The notes under the pieces: generated by a model
What the model was told of the DNA's origin: nothing
Database searches by the model: none
What the model saw: the letters and a program-made list of their open reading frames with translations, nothing else
Position numbers and translations under genes: made by a program
Shown: in pieces, positions 52,984 to 62,787 of the stretch
Layout: each line of letters starts with the position of its first letter
Position numbering within the stretch: the first letter of the stretch is position 1
NCBI GenBank assembly: GCA_022508245.1
Contig: JAFLVO010000005.1
Coordinates: forward strand, 26,609-90,608
From: Clostridiales bacterium
GTDB taxonomy: Bacteria > Bacillota > Clostridia > Christensenellales > Borkfalkiaceae
Reading direction: 5' to 3'
Length of the DNA: 64,000 nucleotides

Positions 52984-54057
52984 ATGGCAAAGAGAACGGC
53001 ACTTTATGACAATCACGTTGCTCACGGCGGCAAGATTGTGGAATTTGCGGGATACGAGCTTCCCGTGCAATATACAGCCGGACTTATGAACGAACATCTT
53101 GCGGTGCGCAATAAGGTAGGTCTTTTTGACGTATCGCATATGGGTGAGCTTATCGTTAAGGGCGAGAACGCCGAAGAGGCGCTCAATGCAATCGTCACTA
53201 ACGACGTAAGAGGTATGTACGACGGACAGGTAAGATATTCCGTTCTGCCCAACGAGCAGGGCGGCGCGATTGACGATATTTTAATATATCGCATAAACGG
53301 ACAGTGTTATTTTATCGTAGTAAATGCCAGCAACGCCGACAAGGACGCAGCGTGGATATCTTCCCACCTGCCCAAGGGCGTGCACTTTGAAAATATTTCA
53401 AATTCCGTTTCGCAGGTAGCACTGCAGGGACCTTTGGCAGAAACCGTGTTGAAAAAGGTAGCCGCCGAGGAATTTATCCCCAAGAAATACTATTCTTTCA
53501 TCAAAGAGGCAGATGTTAAGGGAATAAAGTGCCTCATCTCGCGCACCGGCTACACAGGCGAAAAAGGCTATGAGCTGTACTGTGCGAATGCAGATGTTCC
53601 CGCTCTTTTCGAGCTTTTATTGAAGGAAGGGCAGGAAGAGGGAATACTCCCCTGCGGACTCGGCGCGCGCGACACGTTGAGACTTGAAGCGGGTATGCCC
53701 CTGTACGGACACGAGCTCGGCGAGGATATTCCCGTAAACGAGGTAGATTTGGGCTTTGCAATCAAGATGGGCAAAGACGACTTCATAGGCAAGAAGGCGT
53801 TGGAGGCGCACACTCCCGAATACGCAAGGGTAGGCGCAAAGGTAGTGGACAGAGGAATAGCAAGAGAGCACTCTCCCGTGTATAGCGGCAACGAATTAGT
53901 CGGCATGGTCACTTCGGGCACTCATGCGCCCTATGTCGGATATCCTATTGCAATGCTCCGCATTAAAAAGGAATACTTGGATAAACCCCTCGAGGCAGAC
54001 GTCCGCGGCAGAAGATTAAAGCTTGAAATCATTCCCATTCCTTTCTTTAAAAAGTAA
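52984..54057 (+). CDS. gcvT: Glycine cleavage system T protein (aminomethyltransferase)
   Basis: Transfers the methylene unit from aminomethyl-lipoyl GcvH to tetrahydrofolate, releasing ammonia. The 357-residue product has the family start GGKIVEFAGYELPVQY, LFDVSHMGEL near residue 50, YTGEKGYELYC near 190, RDTLRLEAGMPLYGHEL near 230 with the folate-binding acidic residue, and SPVYSGNELVGMVTSGTHAP near 295. AGGAGGAGA precedes the ATG. Confidence 0.96.
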   Translation: MAKRTALYDNHVAHGGKIVEFAGYELPVQYTAGLMNEHLAVRNKVGLFDVSHMGELIVKGENAEEALNAIVTNDVRGMYDGQVRYSVLPNEQGGAIDDILIYRINGQCYFIVVNASNADKDAAWISSHLPKGVHFENISNSVSQVALQGPLAETVLKKVAAEEFIPKKYYSFIKEADVKGIKCLISRTGYTGEKGYELYCANADVPALFELLLKEGQEEGILPCGLGARDTLRLEAGMPLYGHELGEDIPVNEVDLGFAIKMGKDDFIGKKALEAHTPEYARVGAKVVDRGIAREHSPVYSGNELVGMVTSGTHAPYVGYPIAMLRIKKEYLDKPLEADVRGRRLKLEIIPIPFFKK

Positions 54058-54110
54058 AATTAAACGCAAATAAAAAAACTTAACATATATTACTATTTGG
54101 AGGTAAAATC

Positions 54111-54467
54111 ATGAAAATTTTATACAGAGAGTCCCACGAGTGGGCAGCAATCGAAGGCAACACGGCAAAAGTAGGTATTTCCGACCACGCGCAGAGTGAG
54201 CTCGGCGATCTCGTCTTTGTCAATCTTCCCGAAGTAGGCACGGAGGTTACCGCAGGCGACGTTCTTTGCGACGTTGAATCGGTAAAGGCAGTTTCCGACC
54301 TCTACGCACCCGTTTCGGGCAAAATTGTCAAGGTAAACGAGGAGCTTGAAAGCTCGCCCGAGCTCATCAATCAGGATGCAATGGGCGCATGGATTTGCGA
54401 AATCGAGGTTACGGAAGTTCCCGAAGATTTAATGGACGAGACTGCTTACGAGGAGTTTATAAAATAA
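54111..54467 (+). CDS. gcvH: Glycine cleavage system H protein
   Basis: The lipoyl carrier of the complex. The 118-residue product has ESHEWAAIEGNTAKVGISDHAQSELGDLVFVNLP and the lipoylation site Lys59 in DVESVKAVSDLYAPVSG; these are characteristic of GcvH. GGAGG lies before the ATG. gcvPA follows after one base. Confidence 0.97.
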   Translation: MKILYRESHEWAAIEGNTAKVGISDHAQSELGDLVFVNLPEVGTEVTAGDVLCDVESVKAVSDLYAPVSGKIVKVNEELESSPELINQDAMGAWICEIEVTEVPEDLMDETAYEEFIK

Positions 54468-54468
54468 A

Positions 54469-55779
54469 ATGTCAGATTATCTGTCAACGACCGAGCGGGA
54501 AACTAAAGAGATGCTCGAAAAAATCGGCGTAAGTACGATTGACGAGCTTTTCGAAGATATCCCCGCCGATTTAAAGGTCAAAAAATTAAAGCTTCCCAAT
54601 GGCAAGAGCCAGCAGGAAACTATGGAGATAATGTCGGCGCTTTCAAAGAAGAACAAGGTGTACGACGTAATCTTACGCGGTGCGGGCAGCTACGACCATT
54701 ACATACCTTCAATGGTCAAAAATCTTGCTTCCCGTTCGGAATTTATCACTGCTTACACTCCCTATCAGGCGGAGATGAGCCAAGGCATTTTGCAGGCTAT
54801 TTTCGAATATCAGAGCATGATATGTAACCTCACGGGTATGGAAGTCAGCAATGCGTCGGTGTATAACGGTGCAAACGCGGCGGCGGAGGCAATGCTTATG
54901 TGCGCCGAAAAGAACCGCAAAACGCTGATTACCTTCGACAATATCCGTCCCGACACGTTAAAGGTTTTAAAAACCTACGCCTCGCCCCGCGGAATTACCG
55001 TTCTGGTTTTACCCGCAAAGGACGGCGTGTGCGACTTATCCGCTTTAAAAGCCGGGCTTAACGACAACACGGCGTGCGTTTATATCGAACAGCCCAACTA
55101 CTTCGGACTTATCGAGGACGCACAGAAAATAGGCGAAGTTGCGCACGAAGCCAAGGCAAAATTTGTAATGGGCTGCAATCCCATTTCACTTGCCGTATTA
55201 AAATCCCCTGCGGAATGCGGCGCGGACATAGCAGTCGGCGACGCGCAGCCCTTGGGACTGCCTATGTCGTTCGGCGGACCCTACGTAGGCTTTATGGCTT
55301 GCACTTCAAAGGAAATGCGCAAAATACCCGGCAGAATTGTCGGGGAAACGAGCGACCACGACGGAAACCGCGCATACGTTCTTACTTTACAGGCGCGCGA
55401 ACAGCATATCCGCCGCGAAAAGGCTTATTCCAATATCTGCTCCAATCAGGCTTACTGCGCGCTTATTGCGTCTATGTATATGTCCGCAATGGGCGCAGAC
55501 GGTATGGCGGAGGTCGCAGAGGCTTGCGTATCCTACGCGCACTATCTTGCCGAAAGTCTTGAAAGTGTCGGTTTAAAAATCAAATACAGCGGCGAATTTT
55601 TCCACGAATTCGTCACCGTAAGCGAAGTTCCCGCCGATAAAATTTTAAAGGCGCTCGATAAAGCCGGAATTTTAGGCGGTCTTAAACTCTCCAAGAACGA
55701 AATTCTTTGGTGCGCTACCGAAAAGCTCTCCAAAGCTAAAATCGACGAGGCTGTCGAGGCAATAAGGAGGGTAAAATGA
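54469..55779 (+). CDS. gcvPA: Glycine dehydrogenase (decarboxylating) subunit 1
   Basis: The P protein N-terminal half in its split, two-gene form. It decarboxylates glycine together with subunit 2. The 436-residue product shows [63 protein letters not shown] and [32 protein letters not shown], all typical. Its stop overlaps the gcvPB start by four bases (ATGA), fitting a 1:1 complex. Confidence 0.96.
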   Translation: MSDYLSTTERETKEMLEKIGVSTIDELFEDIPADLKVKKLKLPNGKSQQETMEIMSALSKKNKVYDVILRGAGSYDHYIPSMVKNLASRSEFITAYTPYQAEMSQGILQAIFEYQSMICNLTGMEVSNASVYNGANAAAEAMLMCAEKNRKTLITFDNIRPDTLKVLKTYASPRGITVLVLPAKDGVCDLSALKAGLNDNTACVYIEQPNYFGLIEDAQKIGEVAHEAKAKFVMGCNPISLAVLKSPAECGADIAVGDAQPLGLPMSFGGPYVGFMACTSKEMRKIPGRIVGETSDHDGNRAYVLTLQAREQHIRREKAYSNICSNQAYCALIASMYMSAMGADGMAEVAEACVSYAHYLAESLESVGLKIKYSGEFFHEFVTVSEVPADKILKALDKAGILGGLKLSKNEILWCATEKLSKAKIDEAVEAIRRVK

Positions 55780-57212
55780 ATTTAATTTTTGAAATTTCAA
55801 ATAAAGGCGCAAGGTGCGCAACTATCAGAAAGCCCGACGTAAAGAGCGCTAAAATAAATAAAAAATATGCTCGTGCGGAAAAGCCCGAATTGCCCGAGGT
55901 CAGCGAAGTAGACTTTGCAAGACACTACACGGCTTTGAGCCGCAGGGCGTTCGGCGTGGATACGGGCTTCTATCCCCTCGGTTCCTGCACGATGAAGTAC
56001 AACCCCAAAATCAACGAAGAGGTTGCCGCACTTGAAGGCTTTACGCAAATTCATCCGCTTCAGCCCGAGGATAGCGTTCAGGGCGCACTCGAAGTTATTG
56101 AAACGCTCGGCGGCTACCTTGCCGAAATTACGGGTATGGAGGGGGTAACCCTGCAGCCCAACGCGGGCGCCCACGGCGAATATACCGGTCTATTATTGAT
56201 AAAGGCATATCATGCCGCAAGAGGCGATACAAAGAGGACGAAAGTCATTGTTCCCGACAGTGCGCACGGCACCAACCCCGCAAGTGCGGTCATGGCGGGC
56301 TTTGAAATAATCAATGTTCCTTCCGACGAAGAAAAGGGAGTGGACCTCGAAGCCCTCAAAGGGGTAGTCGGCGAGGATACCGCCGCTTTAATGCTTACAA
56401 ATCCGACCACGCTCGGACTGTTTGAAAAGAACATCAAAGAAATCAGCAAAATAATTCACAATGCTGGCGGACTTCTCTACTACGACGGCGCCAATTTAAA
56501 CGCCGTAATGGGCATTGTGCGCCCCGGCGATATGGGCTTTGACGTAGTTCATCTCAATCTTCACAAAACCTTCTCAACCCCTCACGGCGGCGGCGGTCCC
56601 GGTTCGGGCCCCGTAGGCTGCAAGAAGGAGCTTGTGCAATTCCTGCCTAACCCTGCAGTGGTAAAAACGGATAAAGGCTATAAGTTTGATTGCGGCAAAA
56701 AAAGCATAGGCAAGGTTGCCTCGTACTACGGCAATTTCGGCGTATACGTGCGTGCACTCGCCTATATAACCGCGCTCGGCGCAGAGGGAATAAAGTCTGC
56801 GGCAGAACACGCCGTGCTCAACGCCAACTATCTTAAAGTCAATATAGAGGACCTGTATCCTACCGAAAAGGGCAGACACTGCATGCACGAGTTTGTCGTA
56901 AGTATGCAGGATTTGAAGGATAAGACTGGCGTATCCGCAATGGATATAGCAAAGACAATGATTGATAGGGGATATCATCCGCCTACAATGTACTTCCCGC
57001 TTATTATCCACGAGGCTCTGATGTTCGAGCCGACCGAAACGGAGAACAAGCGCACGCTTGACGAGGTAATTGCAGCCCTCCGCGAAATCTACGAAGAGGC
57101 GTTCAAAGACCCCGAATATATGAAGGCGGCGCCTCACCACGCGCAAATCGGCAGACCCGACGAGGTCAAAGCCGCCCGCCAGCCCATAGTAAGATACAAA
57201 AAACCCGAATAA
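55776..57212 (+). CDS. gcvPB: Glycine dehydrogenase (decarboxylating) subunit 2
   Basis: The PLP-carrying half of the split P protein. The 478-residue product has [17 protein letters not shown] near residues 65-81, [31 protein letters not shown] and the PLP lysine Lys264 in [18 protein letters not shown]. The C-terminal part has [11 protein letters not shown] and [18 protein letters not shown]. It ends the operon, with a terminator 17 bases later. Confidence 0.96.
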   Translation: MNLIFEISNKGARCATIRKPDVKSAKINKKYARAEKPELPEVSEVDFARHYTALSRRAFGVDTGFYPLGSCTMKYNPKINEEVAALEGFTQIHPLQPEDSVQGALEVIETLGGYLAEITGMEGVTLQPNAGAHGEYTGLLLIKAYHAARGDTKRTKVIVPDSAHGTNPASAVMAGFEIINVPSDEEKGVDLEALKGVVGEDTAALMLTNPTTLGLFEKNIKEISKIIHNAGGLLYYDGANLNAVMGIVRPGDMGFDVVHLNLHKTFSTPHGGGGPGSGPVGCKKELVQFLPNPAVVKTDKGYKFDCGKKSIGKVASYYGNFGVYVRALAYITALGAEGIKSAAEHAVLNANYLKVNIEDLYPTEKGRHCMHEFVVSMQDLKDKTGVSAMDIAKTMIDRGYHPPTMYFPLIIHEALMFEPTETENKRTLDEVIAALREIYEEAFKDPEYMKAAPHHAQIGRPDEVKAARQPIVRYKKPE

Positions 57213-57228
57213 ATTATAAAAACTTAAC

Positions 57229-57262
57229 AAAAAAAGCATATCCGAACGGATATGCTTTTTTT
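57229..57262. terminator. Terminator after the glycine cleavage operon
   Basis: Hairpin AAAAGCATATCCG-AA-CGGATATGCTTTT with long A-run and T-run. Confidence 0.88.
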
Positions 57263-57402
57263 ATTGGTGACCCTGCTCGGTAATTTACGCATACGCGCAA
57301 AGCGTCGGCAACACGTTGCCTCGCACGAATCGCTCGGGTTCGTTTCAACAACAGCAACAAAAAAGGACGTGTGCTAATGCACTCGTCCTTTATTTGGTGA
57401 GC
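57263..57402 (+). repeat. Superfamily II/III repeat, copy 3
   Basis: Contains ATTGGTGACC, CTCGGTAATTTACGCA (like 766-880), GCGCAAAGCGTCGG, hairpin GGCAACACGTTGCC, TCGCACGAA, and a last hairpin GGACG-T-GTGC/GCAC-T-CGTCC with AACAAAAAA before it and TTTATTTGGTGA after it. Between the gcv operon and the accessory region. Confidence 0.7.
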
Positions 57403-57467
57403 GGACAGCATAGAAAGTCTAATCCTGCAAATTAAAATTTTATAATCGTATTGATATAGTTTTTGGA

Positions 57468-59552
57468 TTATGTAAACACATCGCTTACGCTTGAATCGAC
57501 TTCAAAGTCAGGAGCATAGAAAATTTTTAACGTGATTTTAATTGAGTTCTTATACCAGGTATCATCATCTTTACCGTGAGCATCATAGCGAATATACATT
57601 GTATCACAGATATTATTGCCTGTAATTACCCAATTAAAATTATGATCTTGTGGCTTAGTATTCGCTTTGCCGGGATCATGTTCTATTTGAGTTCCATAAA
57701 CTAAACCGTGTTCTCTAGCATATGAAATATCTTTACTTGTACTTGTTGTAGTAACGTCGTATTTATTGTAGAGATAGACTTCCTGATAGCCGTCATCTTT
57801 CTCGTTCATATTGATAGTTACGTCAAAAATGAAGATATAATCCGACGTCATGTATTCAGAATAATCCGACAAAAGGATTTGTTCATGGCTTCTTGCTGCT
57901 AAACCATATATGCCATCGTCCGTAACGGTAATGCGATTACTATTATTCAGTATGGTTTTTTCTGAAGGTAAGTCCTTGCTTTCTGAAACAATGGTTAAAC
58001 CAACAGAAATACTATTTTTAGTCCAAGTATTAAAAAGGAAGTTGTTACCTGAAGCATCATAGCGGATATACATGTTATCTTTGATTTCATCACCCCTAAC
58101 GTTCCAAGTGATGTAGTGATTGTAAGCTCCAGAGCCATGTTTCATAGTAGAGCCGCGCACAAGCCCGTATGAGGATATGGCTGTTGATATTTCTACCGCA
58201 TCGCTTGTCGTCTTATTATTACTATATAGAAAAATTTCTTGATAATTACTATTATTGTTACTGAGATTCAAAGTAACAGTAAAGCAGAACATGTAATTGT
58301 TATTGAAATAGTTTCTGTAATTGCTTAAGTCGATTGTTTCATAATTTACATTCAGTAATCCATAATTATTTACTACCGAGAAAATTGTAAATGAATCACT
58401 ACTTACATAAAATCTGGGCACTTCCGCTACAATACTAGCAGTTCTTGAAGGAGGGATCTCGTCACCGCTCTCAATATAATCGGTAGGGATCGGCAAGGTA
58501 TTAATTATGCTACTGTCAAAGTCAAGTTCAGGTAGTTGTATGTCGGTAAAGCCATTATCGGAATATTCATATAATTCAATGATCCCTTTTCTCGGCAAAG
58601 TCATTAAGTTTAGCGTTATTTCTCCGGTTGTTATTGCTTTTGTCGCAATAATAAACACGTCATAATCCATTACATGACTTATCCGGTACTCACCATAAGG
58701 ACATGTGCTGTCAAAAGTCATTTCTATTGACTGACTTTCCGTTACGGTAACCTCTTGCTTAACAGTCTCTCCGCTAGAGTTCGTTGTAGTGGTGGTATTG
58801 GAATAATATTGAACGCTTGCCGATGCTTTAACAGAAAACACGTCCTTTACGCCGACTTCAAGCCCGGCACTCCAACCAGCAATATTGTCATCATATTCAA
58901 GACGTTGCTCTAACCAAGAAGACTGATTCTCTATCGAAGTTGATGAAACTTTTGACGTAGTATAAGTCCTTTTTATGTTTGCGGGACCCATATATCGAAT
59001 TGAATATGAGTTATCATCAACAATGACATTTTTAACCGTTCCTAAATCAAATCCGTAATAGTAATTATCGTTATCACGGCAAGAATAGAGCAAATCATAT
59101 GGAGAGTCCTCTGTTACTTTCGTGTTTGGTTGATATAGGTACAAACTGTCCGAAAGAATAGAGGCAGACAGTACGACACCATTAGAACCTGTTTGCGCAT
59201 CTTTATCAGTATTGGGATCGCCGTCCTCCGTCTTTCTTGTTTCAGAATACTTAGCAAATACAGCAAGATTTGAGTATATTGCAGAAATGTCTTTATCCCA
59301 ACCTATAAAGGAATAGGTGTACTCATACGTATCTGGTCTAGTAGGAAGATCTCCTCCATAGATCGCGGGCTCACCTTCTTTAATATCGGTTGCTCGATAT
59401 AATAAAGAATTATCGTAGTTTAAAAAAGTAACGGTATAAGTTGCTTCTTCATTCGAATTGTCTGGATTTTCCACATTACCAAAATTACATGCAGAAAACA
59501 GCATCACTACACATAACATTATAATGACTACGACTAAAATTCTTTTTTTCAT
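57468..59552 (-). CDS. Large lipoprotein with InlB-type repeat and duplicated C-terminal domain
   Basis: A 694-residue surface lipoprotein (lipobox LFSAC, Cys22). Residues about 38-105 form an InlB B-repeat-like module (YTVTFLNYDNSLLY ... YSFIGWDKD ... FAKYSE). A central ~200-residue domain (about 150-350) has serine/threonine-rich alternating strands, including VKASASVQYYSNTTTTTNSS, followed by VTESQSIEMTFDSTCPYGEY. Two related ~145-residue domains follow, each with YQE(I/V)xLY and MYIRYDAxG...TWxKNSI. The gene is AT-rich and flanked by structured repeats. Function unknown; the central region has the look of a pore-forming or adhesion domain, which is only an inference. Confidence 0.8.
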   Translation of the reverse strand: MKKRILVVVIIMLCVVMLFSACNFGNVENPDNSNEEATYTVTFLNYDNSLLYRATDIKEGEPAIYGGDLPTRPDTYEYTYSFIGWDKDISAIYSNLAVFAKYSETRKTEDGDPNTDKDAQTGSNGVVLSASILSDSLYLYQPNTKVTEDSPYDLLYSCRDNDNYYYGFDLGTVKNVIVDDNSYSIRYMGPANIKRTYTTSKVSSTSIENQSSWLEQRLEYDDNIAGWSAGLEVGVKDVFSVKASASVQYYSNTTTTTNSSGETVKQEVTVTESQSIEMTFDSTCPYGEYRISHVMDYDVFIIATKAITTGEITLNLMTLPRKGIIELYEYSDNGFTDIQLPELDFDSSIINTLPIPTDYIESGDEIPPSRTASIVAEVPRFYVSSDSFTIFSVVNNYGLLNVNYETIDLSNYRNYFNNNYMFCFTVTLNLSNNNSNYQEIFLYSNNKTTSDAVEISTAISSYGLVRGSTMKHGSGAYNHYITWNVRGDEIKDNMYIRYDASGNNFLFNTWTKNSISVGLTIVSESKDLPSEKTILNNSNRITVTDDGIYGLAARSHEQILLSDYSEYMTSDYIFIFDVTINMNEKDDGYQEVYLYNKYDVTTTSTSKDISYAREHGLVYGTQIEHDPGKANTKPQDHNFNWVITGNNICDTMYIRYDAHGKDDDTWYKNSIKITLKIFYAPDFEVDSSVSDVFT

Positions 59553-59584
59553 TTGTTTCTCCTTGTTATTAATTTTTTAATATT

Positions 59585-59716
59585 GCATTTAGGCTTGAGC
59601 GAGCTTGACAAGCGCGCGCCTCATTTATAAACTCGTACGGAAATTTGCGCATATGCGCAAAGCGTCGGCGGCATAGCCCACTCGCACTAACCAATGGGAG
59701 GCGTCAACAAAAAAAC
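59585..59716 (+). repeat. Superfamily II/III repeat, copy 4
   Basis: Begins GCATTTAGGCTTGAGC and TTGACA (as at 62299), then a perfect palindrome TTTGCGCATATGCGCAAA, then GCGTCGGCGGC...CTCGCAC and TCAACAAAAAAA. The right-hand variable hairpin seen in copies 3 and 5 is missing. Confidence 0.7.
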
Positions 59717-59774
59717 AGCCTAATCAACACTATTAACGAATACGGATTAAAGCATTTAAAAGTTTTTTTTCATT

Positions 59775-60668
59775 TCATTCTTTTTCCCTTGTGCTACTTG
59801 ATATAAGGGTTTTACCAGATAAAGGACCTTTATAAATTTTTTCAGCGAGGAAAGTAAGAAAGTATTTTATATCTTTCTTTTCTTTAGGAATAACAATCTT
59901 ATCATTTTCGACATTTATTACAATATCGTAATTTGTTGCAATAGTTTTTAATTCTGCAGCCGAATGTTTGGACAGGACATCACTATCTAATATTTTTGCA
60001 ATTTGACCCCTTACATTATGGGCTAATGCAAATTTATCAAAAGCGTCCTCGTCACTTAAACTAAATAAAGAAGATTCTTTAAACGCATCAATTTCTTCCT
60101 GCGTAGCTTCTCTATAATAGGCGCCCAACGGCAAAACTTTATTTGCATTTGTATAATTTATAAATTTGAACACATTGTCATAAAAAATGGCATCAGGGAC
60201 ATCAAGAATACTTAAACAAAAATCATTATTTTTTACAAACATATTGTTTTTGAATATAATAGCAGTTTTTTTCCTTTTTAAAATCTGAGATTTTTCAAAT
60301 CTCTGAAATTTTATTAGAGGTTTACCGTTTATTAAATCGCTCATAAAAATACTTTTAATAATATATCCGTCAGCAGTATTGCCAGTTTCGTCAATAGGGG
60401 TATAGGCTTCAGGAGTATCAGGGTTTTCTATGGCATATAATATTTCTTCAGGTATTTGGAAATTTTCTATTTTCCATACTTCATCTTCATTTAATTGATA
60501 TCCTAACTGAAAAGAAATTTCCTCGTAGTCAGTAATATTCTCTTTGAACGAGCTATTAAATACATCTACAAATAATGATTTGACAGTATTGTCACAATTC
60601 AATCTGTAAACTTTATACTGATTCTTTTTTGTCGTTAATAAAAAGATAGTATTGCTTTGGTTAATCAT
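59775..60668 (-). CDS. kwaB: Probable KwaB, DUF4868-type subunit of the Kiwa anti-phage system
   Basis: A 297-residue cytoplasmic protein with the DUF4868 pattern: an N-terminal variable half, then KKTAIIFKNNMFVKNNDF, LDVPDAIFYDNVFKFINY near residues 155-172, a helical stretch, and a C-terminal end reading KYFLTFLAEKIYKGPLSGKTLI. In Kiwa the KwaB subunit binds DNA or effector complexes and acts with the membrane protein KwaA after phage attachment. Its ATG lies inside the end of the upstream membrane-protein gene (8-base overlap), preceded by GGAGGT. The identification rests on pattern memory plus the membrane partner; I could not search. Confidence 0.75.
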   Translation of the reverse strand: MINQSNTIFLLTTKKNQYKVYRLNCDNTVKSLFVDVFNSSFKENITDYEEISFQLGYQLNEDEVWKIENFQIPEEILYAIENPDTPEAYTPIDETGNTADGYIIKSIFMSDLINGKPLIKFQRFEKSQILKRKKTAIIFKNNMFVKNNDFCLSILDVPDAIFYDNVFKFINYTNANKVLPLGAYYREATQEEIDAFKESSLFSLSDEDAFDKFALAHNVRGQIAKILDSDVLSKHSAAELKTIATNYDIVINVENDKIVIPKEKKDIKYFLTFLAEKIYKGPLSGKTLISSSTREKE

Positions 60669-61209
60669 TCTTTACCTCCAATTCAATAAAGATATCATCA
60701 AATATCTCTACCATAATTTTTTTATTATTTTTATTGAATTTCTTTTGTTTTGAAATTAATGTGTACTTTGCCCCACTTTTCGCTTTAATTGAATAATATT
60801 TATAGCCGAATAAATATAGCATAGGATTCAACAATGCAACCCGTGTTCCAAAAAGTAATGAAACCATAACAATTAGTAATCCACCAAAGGCAATCCAATT
60901 AATTTCGGTAAATGTAATTGTAATAAGTGGTAGTAAATAGGTTATTATACTTGAAGCAACTGAACCGTCTTTACTTTCTATTTCTTCGATATCGAATGAT
61001 ATTTCGTCAAGTTTTTTTACAAAAACTTTAATTATTATAATGCAAAATACAAATAAGACAATTGTCAATCCACTTACTATGCACGCAAATAATAAAAATA
61101 TGGGCATTGTTTTATTCCATAAAAAATCAGCCCAGAAAACTAACATTAACACAAACAACAGTGGTATAAGAGATATTAATGCCCATAAGATTTTAATAAG
61201 TTTACTCAT
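60661..61209 (-). CDS. kwaA: Probable KwaA, four-helix membrane subunit of Kiwa
   Basis: A 182-residue inner-membrane protein with four hydrophobic segments (about 4-24, 36-60, 87-101 and 105-125) and a C-terminal soluble tail starting NPMLYLFGYKYYSIKAKSGAKYTLIS and ending FDDIFIELEVKND. That layout is expected for KwaA, which senses phage at the membrane. ATG 61209 is chosen; an in-frame TTG at 61227 is possible and neither has a strong ribosome site. It overlaps kwaB. Composition is AT-rich, like the rest of the accessory region. Confidence 0.72.
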   Translation of the reverse strand: MSKLIKILWALISLIPLLFVLMLVFWADFLWNKTMPIFLLFACIVSGLTIVLFVFCIIIIKVFVKKLDEISFDIEEIESKDGSVASSIITYLLPLITITFTEINWIAFGGLLIVMVSLLFGTRVALLNPMLYLFGYKYYSIKAKSGAKYTLISKQKKFNKNNKKIMVEIFDDIFIELEVKND

Positions 61210-61378
61210 AAAATAATTATTTCTCAAAAAAATTATTTAATAATGTTCGGTCAAATTTTAAATTTAAACTTGAATTTAATTTTCATTATAGATTATTTAT
61301 TAATATGACGAAACAACTAAAGAATTTGTTACATAAATTTTAAAATTTTTTATATCATTAGCGCGCAATAAATAAAGC

Positions 61379-61406
61379 AAGAGTTAGGCGAATGCCTAAC
61401 TCTTTT
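61379..61406. terminator. Terminator between methyltransferase and kwaA genes
   Basis: Hairpin AAGAGTTAGGC-GAAT-GCCTAACTCTT. It lies downstream of the methyltransferase gene on the minus strand, so kwaAB probably has its own transcript. Confidence 0.75.
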
Positions 61407-61464
61407 CGCAAAATTAACTAAAATTGAATATTAGTTCTAGATTTTAATTGACTGTACTGAGCAA

Positions 61465-62202
61465 TTAAAATCTAAAACTATTAATAGCAATTACAATAGG
61501 CTGATAAAAGCCTGTTTCTTCGGGGAATTTCCACTCAACTTTTGTAAAACCGCAATACAATAAGTGTTTTGTTAATTCGTCACGCTTAACTGCTCTATAT
61601 TCGCAATCGAATTTGCCGATACTTAAAGAATTTTCGTCGTCAATTATGTATTGAGTGAATTTATAGCTATCGCCCAACCAATCCCAAGTTTGAAAAGACA
61701 CTTTTTGTCCTTTATTTGTTTTATGGATATAAGGCGTTGAACATTGCGGTTTTTGCTTTAACAACTCGTCATAATCACGAATACTTGCAATAAATATTCC
61801 GCCTTTATCCATTTGATTTGAAATGCTTTCAATAGCGCAATGTAAATCTTCTTTTGAAAGCATATGGGGCAGGGCGTTATCCATAGCAATTATTATTTCA
61901 AATTTTTCCAAAAAACTGTCCGACAGTTTGCAAAAGTTTGCTTGCTTAAAAGAAATATTTACACTGTTTTCTTTTGCTAGCTTTTCAGCTTCTTTTAATT
62001 CACCATCACTCAAATCGGAAGCAGTTACATTGTACCCAAGCATAGCAAGACCTATTGCTTGTGTGCCTATACCGCAAGCGCAATCAAGCAACTTTGCATT
62101 TTTATCAAAACCGTATGATATAAAAATCTTATCAAGAATTTTTGCTTGAATTTTAGTTGTTTCAAGCCAATCTTGAAAAAGCATATCATATTGAGTTGCC
62201 AT
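61465..62202 (-). CDS. Class I SAM-dependent methyltransferase, substrate unknown
   Basis: A 245-residue methyltransferase with the Rossmann SAM motif LLDCACGIGTQAIGLAMLG at residues 38-56, an acidic ribose-binding residue in VTASDLSDGEL, and IIAMDNALPHML near 103-114. The C-terminal cap (RDYDELLKQKPQ, KGQKVSFQTWDW) matches the small-molecule (glycine/sarcosine-like or unknown) subfamily, not DNA methyltransferases: there is no DPPY or PC motif. A defence role is therefore not supported. It has its own promoter (TATAAT at 62247-62242 with TTGATT 17 bases upstream, minus strand). Confidence 0.85.
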   Translation of the reverse strand: MATQYDMLFQDWLETTKIQAKILDKIFISYGFDKNAKLLDCACGIGTQAIGLAMLGYNVTASDLSDGELKEAEKLAKENSVNISFKQANFCKLSDSFLEKFEIIIAMDNALPHMLSKEDLHCAIESISNQMDKGGIFIASIRDYDELLKQKPQCSTPYIHKTNKGQKVSFQTWDWLGDSYKFTQYIIDDENSLSIGKFDCEYRAVKRDELTKHLLYCGFTKVEWKFPEETGFYQPIVIAINSFRF

Positions 62203-62241
62203 ATCGTCATAAAACGATTTAATTTTATCTTTTATAGTTGC

Positions 62242-62270
62242 ATTATAACACTTTCACAATAAAAAATCAA
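62242..62270 (-). promoter_or_regulatory. Promoter of the methyltransferase gene
   Basis: On the minus strand TTGATT, a 17-base spacer and TATAAT (62247-62242), 40 bases before the ATG. Confidence 0.6.
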
Positions 62271-62298
62271 ATTTGTAAATAGCAATAAAAATCAATTT

Positions 62299-62499
62299 GG
62301 CATTTAGGCATGAGCTTGTCTTGACAGTGGTGTAGGATATTTGCCCCGTGCGGGAATCTGCGGTTTCCCAAAGGGAACCCTCCGCAGAGCGTCGGAGCTT
62401 GCGCTCCCCGCACGAACCGCACGGTTTCTCGCAACCAAACTGAATAACAAAAAAACTAAGTTGAACTGTATAAAGTTCGACTTAGTCTTTTATTGGTAA
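62299..62499 (+). repeat. Superfamily II/III repeat, copy 5 (longest)
   Basis: Begins GGCATTTAGGCATGAGC and CTTGACA (as at 59585), then nested hairpins (GTGCGGG/CCCGCAC, GGTTTCCC/GGGAACC, CTGCGG/CCGCAG), GAGCGTCGG, CCGCACGAACCG, TCTCGCAAC, and the final hairpin ACTAAGT...ACTTAGT with AACAAAAAA before and CTTTTATTGGTAA after. Confidence 0.7.
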
Positions 62500-62787
62500 A
62501 CTATGCCGAAATGAATTCGAACTTATCCCGTTAGATGATTGGCGGTATTTCTATTTGTTTAAAAAATTATAATTTAAATTAATGAAATGCTCGGTAATAA
62601 AATATGTATTTAAGAAACAAATATTTAAAAATTTTGTAATGATTTGTAACATTTTAGTTTTCTATATCGCTTTGAATAAAAATAAACTAGAAAATGTAAA
62701 TGAAAAAAGATAATTACTTATCAGTAAGATACAGATATTTTATCTTCACATATTTGTAAGTTATAACTCACATTTCTAAGTAATAAA

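Noticed and set aside
57402..57420. tRNA-like text (GGTGAGCGG..., GGTGACCC...) in the superfamily III repeats
   Set aside because: No cloverleaf, anticodon arm or TTCGAAT-type T-arm can be formed. The text recurs as part of the repeat.
61465..62202. DNA methyltransferase of a restriction or BREX-type defence system
   Set aside because: It has a class I SAM fold but no DNA-methyltransferase catalytic motif (DPPY or PC), and no restriction gene is adjacent.
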